Positions 1 through 9,341 of a stretch of 64,000 nucleotides of DNA are shown piece by piece (the stretch's first letter is position 1; every line of letters begins with the position of its first letter). This DNA is from CAZMGV01 sp964565925 (GTDB lineage: Bacteria > JAGRBM01 > JAHCIT01). Made by a program: the position numbers and the translations under genes. The stretch spans positions 62,001 through 126,000 of the forward strand of contig CAZMGV010000014.1 in assembly GCA_964565925.1 (NCBI GenBank), in the 5' to 3' direction. Under the pieces are notes generated by a model. It was not told the origin of the DNA. It saw only the letters and a program-made list of their open reading frames with translations, and made no database searches.

Positions 1-3000
1 ACCTTCAGCGGTACAGTCGGCCTTCGCGGATTTGTCGATGCCGACAGCATGCAATCGAGGATAACGATCACGGGCCCCGCAGGATGTACGACTGCACTGC
101 CCACTAATGTATCCGTCGGAAATGTGAACTTGTCGATACCGAGTGCCGAGTCTGCGGCTGTCCCAACCCCCTACGTCATGCCGCTCGCGGGATGTCCGGC
201 AGGGACCTACACAGCAACTCTCTGCACAAATCTGACAAATGATTCGACACCCGCTGACAATTGTGTCTCACAGAGTTTTGACATAGTCAGCTTCCTGATC
301 GAACCGGATGCCACCCTAACGGCGGCACCAGGAGCGACGCTCACATACACCGGCAATGCTTACCGTGTTACGGCAGGATCTGCGCGCTATAATTTCGCTG
401 CCAGCGCATCGACACAAGGCTGGCCATCGCAGTTATGGTACAGCGGCCCGGCCGTCCCCATACTGTGCCCGGCGAGTCCGGGCACTCCGTGCCTGATTGC
501 CAGCGATACAAACGGGGACGGAGCCTGGGATACGATTGCAGCCGGTTGGGACACCGATACGAACAATCAGCCGGACATTTCGGTTCCCAACGGGACCTCC
601 GCCGGGCTCTTCCAGTTCAAGAAGCTGATTCCGGCCGGTGAAGCGCTGGGCGTTCAGGATACAACGGTCTTGACGGGCACGATTGTCGGAGGAGTTGTCG
701 GCGGATCCCAAAGCGACAACATGACCTTGATATCGAATACGACCGCGCCGACTCCGGTGACCAAAACGCTCCATCTGCATCCAGCCAATCAGCTGACCAC
801 CACGCCCGATGCGCAAACAGTAACCAGCACTACCGACGTTGCCGCCAACTCGACCCTGTTCTGGCAACAAGCGACCGCCTTTGCGACACCCTTCAATATT
901 CTGGGTGCCGGCAACATTGTCGGTTCCATGTATATCGGGACCGGAGGTGTGGCGCGAACCGTCACCTTTACTTTACTGACTGTCGGTCCGTCGGGCTGCC
1001 CGGCAAATATCGGTTCGGTAACCCCTCCGGCCATCAATCAGCCCACTGCAAATCCAGCAGTCACTAATGTGGTTTTTGTGGGCATACCGACGCTGACCAT
1101 CCCCGCAGGCTGCCGTATTACGTTGGCAATCGCCAACGGATCCGCAACTGGCTCAATTACGGTCTACCACGACAATCAGGGAACCGGTCACCGTAGCCTG
1201 ATCAATTTTACGACGACCAGCTTCGTAAAGATAGTGACGCAAGGCCTCTACACCGGCGCCTGCCCTGGAACCACAATGGTTTCGTCCATCGCCCCGACTG
1301 GAGCCCCGGGACCCACGGGCCTCACCGCTTGCGTGAAAATCACCGTTTCCGATCCATTCGGCGCGGCGGATATAGGTACTGCCGCCAATCAGGCGAAAGT
1401 GACAATTACCGATCCGTTCGGCAGCAATATCTGTTATCAGGGAGTCGGTAACCCGTCGACGAACTGTACCCGCATCAATGCCCTGGCGATGACACTTACG
1501 TCGTCGACTGCGTCGACGAATACGTACACGTTCGCCGTACCGATCCAGTCGCATCATCCGACGTCTGTCAGTCAGACAGCTCAGGCGAAGACAGGGACGT
1601 ATACCGTCGCACTGACTGCATGGGAGTCCAACAACGTCACTACAACGAGGTCGTTCACATACTTTGTGACGGCCGCGACCGCAGCGAAACTTCTGTCGTT
1701 CGACGGCAGCGGCTATGAAAACCGCATCGACATCCGGTGGCTAACGGGACAGGAAGTTTCGACGCTCGGCTATAACGTCTATCGGAGCGATCTGGCCGAC
1801 CGTGGCTACGTCTCGGTCAATCCGTATCTTATCAAGGGGCTTGGTTACTCCGCTGTCGGAGGTTCTTACCAGTATTCGGATTCCACGGTATCAGCCGACA
1901 AGGGCTACTACTACATCCTCGAAGAAGTCGAAGAGTCTGGAAATACCCACCAGTACGGTCCGATTTACCTGGAGACGCACTCCGGTTCGGTCGCACCTGC
2001 GGTGGATGTGACGCTGACAAACAACTACCTCATCGATCTCATTCCGCCGACGACTCTGGATCCGCAGGACCCATGGGACGATCTGCCGCCCGTTCAACCC
2101 GAAGCCGCGACGCTTCGCACCGAGATCACTACGCCCGATCCGGTCCAGACGCCTGAAGACCGGACGGTGGATGTGGAAATCATCCTTCCGGATCCGGTCT
2201 GGTCGGCTGCGACAATCGGGCCGGATACCTATGACCGTCTCACGATGGCGGGACTCGATTATATTTCGCCGGCCGGTTCGCCGGAGATCCCCGGCGCGAC
2301 CTATCTGATCAAAGTTCCCCAAGGGACTTTTACGGGCTCCGACATTACCGGTATCGACACAGTTGCCGTGCTCGGCAAAAAGCTGCCGCCGGTCGCCTCT
2401 CAGGGCCTGCCTGCTAGCGGTTTGAACTCACTGGCCGGAGCCGATACCTCTGCACCCGGCCTGGCGACCAAAGACGCGATTGTGTACGGCGAGAATGCGC
2501 CCTTCCCGTCCGATATCGTTATCGTCAATCCGCCTGTCGATATAGGCGGGCAACGATTCGTGCCCATCCAGGTCGCGGGTTTCCAATGGAACCCCATTTC
2601 CGAAAATGGTCTTGCGGTCCAGCGAATCACTGCCAAGCTGCACTTCTCGGACGTCAACGAAACCAATGCTCTGCCCGATACCGATGCCGCGCTTGAAAGA
2701 CAGTGGTCTCTGGCCGGCCGCGCCGACGCCGTGAAGGTCCTGGTTCAGAATACCGGAATCCAGCAAATTGCCGGTTCAACACTCTCGGCTGCGGGCCTGC
2801 AGATGAACGGTCCCGCCGCCAATATCAGGTGCTTCCGGAAGGGCAAGGAAATCGCTATCGATGTGGTCGATGCCGACGTAAACGGCACCTTTGAAGATCC
2901 AGACGGGATTGTTTTTTACGCCGAAAACGACGCCGATGAATACCGGATGACGTCTGCCTACTGGTGCATCGCCGACAGCGTGCCGGGCCTCCGCCCAGTG

Positions 3001-5919
3001 AATGTCAATGCACAGACGGATCTGGCCGCAGCGGTTCCTGCCGGCTCGTATTTCCTTTCCAGCGTGAATTACGAACAGGACTTGCAGTATTTCGATACGC
3101 TGGACGCGCCTGGCTACGACCACTGGTTCTGGAAAGCTATATCGGCAAGCGCCGGCGCCACTGGCAGCATGAATACGGTCACGGTTCAGGCGGACGATCT
3201 CAACACGAATGGCCCCCTGTCAGCAATCAGCTATCAGCTGCGCGGGCAGACAACCAGTGACACCGTTCCGGTGAACAATCATCACGTCCGGATATTTGTG
3301 AACGGCACGCAGGTGGACGACGTAATGTTCTCCGGCAGGGAGCTCGCCAGCCGCCGCGTCTCATTCAGCACGAACCTGCTGGTCGCAGGAGCGAATACCA
3401 TCGGCTTCCAGGTGATCGGGGACCGGATTTCAAGCGGCTTCGACACCAGTTGGATGAACTGGGTGCAGATCATTTACCCGCGGTCATATGTCATGGAAAA
3501 CGGCCGCCTGGATCTGACGACCCAGATTGCCGGCAAATACACAATCTCCAACGTGGCCGGTACCCCGGTGCTTTATGACGTCTCGAATCCGACACGCATG
3601 CGAAAGCTCACGGGAGGCGTGGCCTTCGGCGGTGCTTTCGAATTCGCCGTTGGAGCGGATGCTGGAAAGCTGATTCTGGCTGCCGCGACGCCATCGGGGG
3701 CCTATTCGCCACAGGTCATCGCCAACACCGTATCCAGCCTGAATAACCCGCAGAACAAGGCGGATTACATAGCCATCGGCCCGCAGGATTTCCTCACGGC
3801 CGCCTCGCCGTTACTCGACTACCGTCAGCGGGAAGGACTCTGGGTAATCCGGGCCACGGTAGACGACGTGATGGACGAGTTCGGCTGGGGCGACAGCAAT
3901 CCGCAGGCAATCCAGACATTCCTTCAGCACGCTTACCATCGGTTCGCCGTGCAGCCCCGCTACACGCTTCTGCTTGGCGATGCGACACAGGACGCCCGCG
4001 GCATTACCGCACTTCCCCCGCAATCGCCGACGGGCCAGAACCAGGTACCTGCCTATCTGCGTGATACGCCCTATTTCCGGGCTCCATCAGACGCCTATTT
4101 CGGACTCATAACCGGATTCGACATCGTTCCGGATATCGCTATTGGACGCCTGCCCGGATCATCGGTGGACGACATTACAACCTACGTGACGAAGATCCTC
4201 GCTTATGAGGCCACCCCCATGAACGCCGCGTATCTGTCGAACATCACGCTCGCTGCAGACAATGCGACGAACCACGTTGAAGACGCACTGATCCGTTCCC
4301 AGACTGAAGCCGACGTCGCTCCGGTTGTCGCAGGCGCCGGACTTAATGTCACAAAGCTATATCTCCAGGACGGCGGGAGCCCTGCAAACCGCGCCGACGT
4401 GACAAACGGGATTCTCAACGGTCTCAACAACGGTAACCTCTTCCTCTATTACAGAGGCCATGGATCGACGCTATTGTGGGCGGACGAGCAGATATTCCGT
4501 ACGGCCAGCCCTTTCCTGCCGGTCTCAGCCAGTAACCGGGAAGACTTTACCAGCATCTCGAATTCACAAAACCTGTCCGTCGTAACCACCTTCGGCTGTC
4601 TGGACGGAAACTTTGTGAACCCCTTTATCCGGACCATTGCCGAGATCGCCATGAACCGGCCCGATTCCGGTGTGGCGGCCTATATTGGCAGCGGCGGGCT
4701 CTCCTCGCCGCCGGCACAGAACGCTGCTGCCAGAGCCTTCTACCAGGCCGTATTTAAAACGGGTCTGACGAGACTGGGGGATGCCATGCGCGCCGCCATC
4801 AATTCGGCAGCCGGTGTGGCCGATTCCGAGAGTTTCCTGCTGTCCTGGACACTGTTCGGCGACCCGGCCATGAGAGTCCGCGTCAATCACGCACCCGTCA
4901 TTTCGGCAACTGTCCCGGTTTCCTGGGCCGGGAACTCCGGCATCCGTCTGGACGCGACCGGGACCACCGATCCGAACGGCGATCCTGTTTCGCTCAAATG
5001 GTCGCTGATCGAGCAGCCAATGGGAACGGCCGGAGTCACCATCCGAGGCGATACCTCGGCACGCGCCCTGCTGGCGCAAGGTGGTCCGGGCCGTTACCGG
5101 CTGCGTCTTACCGCCACCGATTCATGGGGCGCCGTGACCGGTTCGGATTACACGATTATGGTCCGTTCGCTGGATGCCGATTCCGATCTGGACGGCCTGA
5201 CGGATACGGTGGAAAGCCTCATCGGGACGCTGATCAACTCGGCTGATTCCGACGGCGACGGTATCGACGATCTGACCGAGGTCGAAGACGTCACCCATCC
5301 ACTCGATACGGACCATGACGGATTAATAGACGCGATGGATGGTGACTCCGATGGCGACGGGATCCTGGACAGAACCGAAGGCGTCGATGACACGGATCAT
5401 GACGGAATTCCAAACTACCGGGACGACGACTCCGATGGTGATGGCAATATAGACCGGACGGAAGGTATCGCCGATGCCGATGGGGATGAGATTCCGAACT
5501 ACCTCGATGCCAATGACGTCGACGGTCCATTGGGTGACCCCGACTTCGATCACCTGAATAACGCACAGGAGGTCGCCTACAGCAGCGAACCCTACCGGTC
5601 CGACAGCGATGGCGACGGTATTCCCGATACGCTGGAAGCAACCGTAACCGTTTCTGGCGGCGCCGATATCGACGGTTATCCTTCGGGTGCGATTCTGGCG
5701 GCTTCAGGAGCGCTGGACAGGGACGGAGACGGAACACCAGACCTGCTCGACGACGATTCGGACGGTGACGGGCTCCTCGATGCATCCGAAGGCGTGATGG
5801 ATATCGATGGCGACGGAATTCCCAACTACCGGGATATGGATTCCGACAACGACGGGACGCCAGATGCTCCGTTGCCGTCCGGATTGGCCAACTACAGCGA
5901 TCCGGTCACCATCCGCTAA
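1..5919 (+). CDS. Giant secreted C25 (gingipain-like) cysteine protease with calcium-binding repeats, 5' end missing
   Basis: The frame is open from base 1, so the gene starts upstream; about 1972 residues are visible. Order of parts: a long beta-rich N-terminal region; a fibronectin-like segment near 1690-1980 of the kind common in large secreted bacterial proteins; linker domains; a peptidase C25 domain about 3740-4890; a PKD-like beta domain about 4880-5165; and a run of thrombospondin type 3-like repeats (DSDGDGI/DxDxDG) about 5170-5870 that should bind calcium. The likely catalytic dyad is the His of YRGHG (codon 4459-4461) and the Cys of TFGCLDG (4597-4599). The C25 family cleaves peptide bonds outside the cell. 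No type IX sorting domain is seen at the C-terminus. By eye the gene is less G+C-rich than the nuo genes. It ends one base from the convergent porin stop. Substrate is unknown. Confidence 0.9.
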   Translation, partial: TFSGTVGLRGFVDADSMQSRITITGPAGCTTALPTNVSVGNVNLSIPSAESAAVPTPYVMPLAGCPAGTYTATLCTNLTNDSTPADNCVSQSFDIVSFLIEPDATLTAAPGATLTYTGNAYRVTAGSARYNFAASASTQGWPSQLWYSGPAVPILCPASPGTPCLIASDTNGDGAWDTIAAGWDTDTNNQPDISVPNGTSAGLFQFKKLIPAGEALGVQDTTVLTGTIVGGVVGGSQSDNMTLISNTTAPTPVTKTLHLHPANQLTTTPDAQTVTSTTDVAANSTLFWQQATAFATPFNILGAGNIVGSMYIGTGGVARTVTFTLLTVGPSGCPANIGSVTPPAINQPTANPAVTNVVFVGIPTLTIPAGCRITLAIANGSATGSITVYHDNQGTGHRSLINFTTTSFVKIVTQGLYTGACPGTTMVSSIAPTGAPGPTGLTACVKITVSDPFGAADIGTAANQAKVTITDPFGSNICYQGVGNPSTNCTRINALAMTLTSSTASTNTYTFAVPIQSHHPTSVSQTAQAKTGTYTVALTAWESNNVTTTRSFTYFVTAATAAKLLSFDGSGYENRIDIRWLTGQEVSTLGYNVYRSDLADRGYVSVNPYLIKGLGYSAVGGSYQYSDSTVSADKGYYYILEEVEESGNTHQYGPIYLETHSGSVAPAVDVTLTNNYLIDLIPPTTLDPQDPWDDLPPVQPEAATLRTEITTPDPVQTPEDRTVDVEIILPDPVWSAATIGPDTYDRLTMAGLDYISPAGSPEIPGATYLIKVPQGTFTGSDITGIDTVAVLGKKLPPVASQGLPASGLNSLAGADTSAPGLATKDAIVYGENAPFPSDIVIVNPPVDIGGQRFVPIQVAGFQWNPISENGLAVQRITAKLHFSDVNETNALPDTDAALERQWSLAGRADAVKVLVQNTGIQQIAGSTLSAAGLQMNGPAANIRCFRKGKEIAIDVVDADVNGTFEDPDGIVFYAENDADEYRMTSAYWCIADSVPGLRPVNVNAQTDLAAAVPAGSYFLSSVNYEQDLQYFDTLDAPGYDHWFWKAISASAGATGSMNTVTVQADDLNTNGPLSAISYQLRGQTTSDTVPVNNHHVRIFVNGTQVDDVMFSGRELASRRVSFSTNLLVAGANTIGFQVIGDRISSGFDTSWMNWVQIIYPRSYVMENGRLDLTTQIAGKYTISNVAGTPVLYDVSNPTRMRKLTGGVAFGGAFEFAVGADAGKLILAAATPSGAYSPQVIANTVSSLNNPQNKADYIAIGPQDFLTAASPLLDYRQREGLWVIRATVDDVMDEFGWGDSNPQAIQTFLQHAYHRFAVQPRYTLLLGDATQDARGITALPPQSPTGQNQVPAYLRDTPYFRAPSDAYFGLITGFDIVPDIAIGRLPGSSVDDITTYVTKILAYEATPMNAAYLSNITLAADNATNHVEDALIRSQTEADVAPVVAGAGLNVTKLYLQDGGSPANRADVTNGILNGLNNGNLFLYYRGHGSTLLWADEQIFRTASPFLPVSASNREDFTSISNSQNLSVVTTFGCLDGNFVNPFIRTIAEIAMNRPDSGVAAYIGSGGLSSPPAQNAAARAFYQAVFKTGLTRLGDAMRAAINSAAGVADSESFLLSWTLFGDPAMRVRVNHAPVISATVPVSWAGNSGIRLDATGTTDPNGDPVSLKWSLIEQPMGTAGVTIRGDTSARALLAQGGPGRYRLRLTATDSWGAVTGSDYTIMVRSLDADSDLDGLTDTVESLIGTLINSADSDGDGIDDLTEVEDVTHPLDTDHDGLIDAMDGDSDGDGILDRTEGVDDTDHDGIPNYRDDDSDGDGNIDRTEGIADADGDEIPNYLDANDVDGPLGDPDFDHLNNAQEVAYSSEPYRSDSDGDGIPDTLEATVTVSGGADIDGYPSGAILAASGALDRDGDGTPDLLDDDSDGDGLLDASEGVMDIDGDGIPNYRDMDSDNDGTPDAPLPSGLANYSDPVTIR

Positions 5920-5920
5920 C

Positions 5921-7552
5921 TCAGAACATCAGTTGAAGCTGTGCCCGAATCTGCTCCGGTTTCGGGTCGCCCGAGAGTGTGAACTTCTGGACCTGTGAAC
6001 CGCCGGTTGGCGGTAAACCGATCAGCGACGTGTCGGTCGCCTTGTAATAGACGGTTCCGCCCGGAACCGGGTTGTTCTGAATGCCGGCTCTCCACGGCAG
6101 CTGGTAATGGAGATAGTCCACCGTGAACTTGAGACGGTGATTCCAGAACAGGTAACTCGCCGCGATTCCCCAGGACGAGAGGTCCTTGAACACGGTATTT
6201 CCGGGAGCGCCCGGAATGCCCTTCGGGCAATCGGCCACGGCGGAAGTTCCCTCCGGAGGTATCGTGGCCGTCATGCAGGACGGATCCCGCCCGGCCAACA
6301 GCGCCTGCGTAATGCCATTCGAATAAAGCACCTGCTCCCAGCGGAAACCGATATTAAACCGGGGAGTGACCATGTAGCTCGCTTCCAGAAGGTACATGAA
6401 ATCGCCAAAGCCGCGGCTGGAGTGCGAAAATTCATACCGGCGGTAGTTGGCCTCCGCCAGAAGCGACGCGCCGCCCAGCTTGCCCAGAACCGCGCCGCCA
6501 TAGCTGGACTGGACCATCCCGATTCCCTGCCCGTAAAACCGATCCCACAGGTTCTCGGTAAAATTCATCCCGCTGCATTGCTGCACCCCGGTCATCAGGC
6601 CTGACAGATAGGTGTACGGTCCATGCCCGCAACTGGGACTGATCGGCGTCCCTGAGCTGTCAATTCCCAGCTCGCCGCGGAGATTGATGATCCGTCCGCC
6701 GCCGAAGTCGACAGACGGGATATTTTTCCCTGTCACCGGCTCGGCAGATATCCAGCCCCTGACGAACAGCTGCGGACCGCCTCGTTCCTGATCCATCTGA
6801 TCCCAGTCGAACTGATCGCCCAGGATACGAGCGTCCACGCCTAACGTATAGTTAAACCGGCTCAGGTCGTTGTTGATCTGGTTGGGTCCGCCGGTAAACT
6901 GGCTGTCATTCATGATCTCAGCGCTGATGACAGCTCGACCCATATCCCAGTACGGCCGAATCCCGATACCAAGCCCCGACCCGGCCGCCCGGCTATAGGC
7001 AGACTCATCCGCGAATACCAGGTTCGTCGGTGCCAGCGAATGCTGAAGCGTTATGGCCCGCTTCATCTGGCCGAAATCCACTCCGACATCGTGCCAGATC
7101 TGCCAGTCTCCCCACATCTGGTCGGCATGACAGTCGCTACCGGAGGCGCACTCGAAGTAGAACCGGTATTTGAGATCCTCGATCAGTTGGCCGGACATCA
7201 TGAACCGTCCGCGGGCTTCGCCGAAAGAGAACAGGTTGCCGTCCGCGTTGACCCCGGAAAGCCCCGTAGGCACGTTTCCAAGCTGTCCTTTATGCGCAAA
7301 CAGGCCTGTAAACCGGAACTGCACAAGAAGGTTCAGGTTCAGTTCCTGCTTGCCGTCTGCAGACTGGCATTTGAGCCCTAAACGGTACGTGCATTTGCCG
7401 TCCGATGATTCCTGCCTGACGGGAACCGGGGGTTCCCCGGCCGGCTCTGCATGCGGCACCCCCGGGAACACAAATACGAGCCAGAGTAAAATCGGAGCGA
7501 ACAGATTTGCGGGACGGCAATCCCGAAGAAATGTCCGCCCTGCCAAATTCAT
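5921..7552 (-). CDS. Outer-membrane beta-barrel porin-like protein
   Basis: A 543-residue protein with an N-terminal hydrophobic signal segment (about residues 17-33, cleavage likely after PHA). The mature part has alternating polar and aromatic strands and ends in QLQLMF; a terminal phenylalanine is the usual recognition signal for insertion of barrels by the BAM machinery. The body resembles phosphate-selective or carbohydrate porin families (residues such as YRFYFE and NIGFRWEQ fall in strand-like stretches), but I cannot assign a substrate. The start is the ATG at 7552; the Shine-Dalgarno site is weak. It probably shares a transcript with the two small minus-strand genes upstream (gap of 16 bases). 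Its stop is one base from the stop of the convergent protease gene. Confidence 0.85.
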   Translation of the reverse strand: MNLAGRTFLRDCRPANLFAPILLWLVFVFPGVPHAEPAGEPPVPVRQESSDGKCTYRLGLKCQSADGKQELNLNLLVQFRFTGLFAHKGQLGNVPTGLSGVNADGNLFSFGEARGRFMMSGQLIEDLKYRFYFECASGSDCHADQMWGDWQIWHDVGVDFGQMKRAITLQHSLAPTNLVFADESAYSRAAGSGLGIGIRPYWDMGRAVISAEIMNDSQFTGGPNQINNDLSRFNYTLGVDARILGDQFDWDQMDQERGGPQLFVRGWISAEPVTGKNIPSVDFGGGRIINLRGELGIDSSGTPISPSCGHGPYTYLSGLMTGVQQCSGMNFTENLWDRFYGQGIGMVQSSYGGAVLGKLGGASLLAEANYRRYEFSHSSRGFGDFMYLLEASYMVTPRFNIGFRWEQVLYSNGITQALLAGRDPSCMTATIPPEGTSAVADCPKGIPGAPGNTVFKDLSSWGIAASYLFWNHRLKFTVDYLHYQLPWRAGIQNNPVPGGTVYYKATDTSLIGLPPTGGSQVQKFTLSGDPKPEQIRAQLQLMF

Positions 7553-7568
7553 CTGACTTCTGAAAGAC

Positions 7569-7835
7569 TCAGTTGATGGCCGGACGGCCGTCTATAAACT
7601 CTTTGATACGTTCAGCCAGCAGCTTGATCGCCGCGTCTTTATCCGTATCGGATGCGGGTGGAATCTGATGCGGTGGCGCGGTCACCCAGAGCTTACGACC
7701 CTGCGGGTCCATCATCTCCGGACAATGAGCGACGTATCCGCTGATTTTAACGAGTTTGCGTGTCGCGGGATCGACCGAGCTGATCTCTTCCGCTTTTACC
7801 TTGATAACGAACTGGTGGCCTTTGTACGTCGGCAC
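7569..7835 (-). CDS. Small hypothetical protein (88 aa)
   Basis: The gene uses a GTG start preceded at a normal distance by GGGAA. The product is 88 residues, hydrophilic, without signal peptide or membrane segment. It has a single cysteine in AHCPEMMDPQGRKLW and a predicted helix at the end (KDAAIKLLAERIKEFI). I do not recognise the family. It sits 28 bases after the SUKH-domain gene and 16 bases before the porin gene, all on the minus strand, so co-transcription is plausible; this is the only clue to function. Confidence 0.65.
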   Translation of the reverse strand: MPTYKGHQFVIKVKAEEISSVDPATRKLVKISGYVAHCPEMMDPQGRKLWVTAPPHQIPPASDTDKDAAIKLLAERIKEFIDGRPAIN

Positions 7836-7863
7836 CTTTGAATTTCCCGTTCCGAGCGAACCG

Positions 7864-8625
7864 TTACCGCCGGCGCGAGCTCAGCAGCTCATCCCTCAGC
7901 TCTTCTGCCTCTTCCGCGAAATTGGCCAGCTCATCCGAATAGGCATCTACTTCGCCCGAATCATGATCCCAAAGAAGCAGGTCCGGCAACAGCCGGTCAT
8001 CTTCCTTTTCCAGAACCAGGTGATTGCCGTCCTGCTCTGCAATTGTGATCCACTCATCGGGCATGTCTTCCGGCCGGTGATCGGTATTCGCGGCAATAAT
8101 ATCGCCTTTAGGGACGACGCCGGACGCCGGCTCCCTCAACGGATGGAACTTCCAGTCGTTGATTTCGCCGCCGTTGATGGCCTTCCAGATGCGGATGGCC
8201 ATCTTGGGGAAAACGACCCCCAACGCTTCACCCGCCTCTTCGACAGCCTCGTCGCTCGCTCCGTAGGGGTTAACGAGCGGCTCTTCGCCGCCTACGCCAC
8301 CATCTGCACCTTTAGCATCGCTGCCACCGGAGGCTGATCCATGGGGAGGCTTTTTGCCCCCGGCGGCCGGACCTGGCTTGGCAGGAGGCATGGCGGCAGC
8401 TTTGGGGCTGGCCGGGGCCTTGGCAACCGGTTTGGTCACCGCAGCCTTTTTACCCGACTGGACCTCCGGTCTAGCCGCAGTTTTCTTTGCCGGTTTAACC
8501 GCAGCTTTTTTCGTTGCGGCCTTCGCCTTTGACGGCTTGGAAGGCTTTTTCGCGGATTTCGCGACAACAGCCTTCTTCGCCTTCTGGGCTTTCTTTTCCT
8601 TCTTCTTCGCCTTGGAACCGCTCAC
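7864..8625 (-). CDS. SMI1/KNR4 (SUKH)-like domain protein with lysine/alanine-rich tail
   Basis: The frame is open back to 8763, but a GTG at 8625 is preceded by GGGGA at good spacing and begins VSGSKAKKKEKK, so I chose it (253 residues). Residues about 4-100 are a disordered tail of Lys, Ala and Pro with AKK/PAKK patterns like bacterial histone H1-type proteins. Residues about 118-253 look like a SUKH (SMI1/KNR4) domain: ASDEAVEEAGEALGVVFP, then an INGGEI turn, then acidic strands and a final acidic helix. SUKH domains are protein-binding modules, often immunity proteins of toxin systems; no toxin gene is adjacent. The basic tail could bind nucleic acid (inference). The upstream extension to 8763 lacks a good ribosome site. 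Confidence 0.7.
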   Translation of the reverse strand: MSGSKAKKKEKKAQKAKKAVVAKSAKKPSKPSKAKAATKKAAVKPAKKTAARPEVQSGKKAAVTKPVAKAPASPKAAAMPPAKPGPAAGGKKPPHGSASGGSDAKGADGGVGGEEPLVNPYGASDEAVEEAGEALGVVFPKMAIRIWKAINGGEINDWKFHPLREPASGVVPKGDIIAANTDHRPEDMPDEWITIAEQDGNHLVLEKEDDRLLPDLLLWDHDSGEVDAYSDELANFAEEAEELRDELLSSRRR

Positions 8626-8848
8626 TGGACAATTATCCCCTGTGTACAGACCCTTAACCTGATTCTGTGTCTCTCGTCTTAGGAAGCAACGGCGGAAAAG
8701 TAAAGTGGAGGCCCCCGTTTCCCGGAACCTGCCCCGGACCCTCGCCGACTCCCATATCCTCAAATGGGCACCCTTAAGCTTTTAACACCCTCCGGGGCGG
8801 CATACGGTAAAACTGTCCGGCAGAATACCTGTCCGAAAGGAACCGACT

Positions 8849-9337
8849 GTGAACTTCCATGAATTCGAACTGAAATCCCTGCAGGGCAAACCGCTCAAGC
8901 TTTCGGCTTATAAAGGCCACCCGGTTCTGGTCGTGAATGTGGCCAGCAAGTGCGGCCTTACCCCTCAATACGCCCAGCTTCAGGGAATGCACGAAATTCT
9001 CGGCCCCAAAGGGCTGAAAGTCCTTGGCCTGCCCTGCAATGACTTCGGCGCACAGGAGCCCGGGTCGGCCCAGCAGATCGAAGAGTTCTGCACAAAGAAC
9101 TACGGCGTTGAATTCGATATCACCGAGAAGATCCATGTGAACGGACCGGAAACGCACCCGCTTTACGACAAATTCCTCAAGTCCAAGGAGAACAACAGGT
9201 TCAATCCTGGCAACGTGCAGTGGAATTTCCAGAAATATCTGATCTCCAAGGACGGCCAGATTATCGGTGGCTGGAGTCCCCAGACCAAGCCTAATGCGCC
9301 GGAGATAGTGGAAGCGATCGAAGCGGCGTTGAAGTGA
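8849..9337 (+). CDS. Glutathione peroxidase family (thiol peroxidase)
   Basis: A 162-residue cytoplasmic protein of the usual length. The peroxidatic Cys35 lies in NVASKCGLTPQY, the second family motif is LGLPCNDFGAQEPG (Cys63, Gln69), and the catalytic Trp is in NVQWNFQKYLI. The peroxidatic residue is Cys rather than selenocysteine, so it probably reduces hydroperoxides using thioredoxin rather than glutathione, as most bacterial members do. The start is GTG at 8849 with AAAGG eight bases upstream. It is divergent from the SUKH gene and convergent with pdxA (four bases between stops). Confidence 0.95.
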   Translation: MNFHEFELKSLQGKPLKLSAYKGHPVLVVNVASKCGLTPQYAQLQGMHEILGPKGLKVLGLPCNDFGAQEPGSAQQIEEFCTKNYGVEFDITEKIHVNGPETHPLYDKFLKSKENNRFNPGNVQWNFQKYLISKDGQIIGGWSPQTKPNAPEIVEAIEAALK

Positions 9338-9341
9338 GCGT

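Noticed and set aside
8626..8763. N-terminal extension of the SUKH protein
   Set aside because: The internal GTG with GGGGA is better supported, and the extension reads like untranslated leader.
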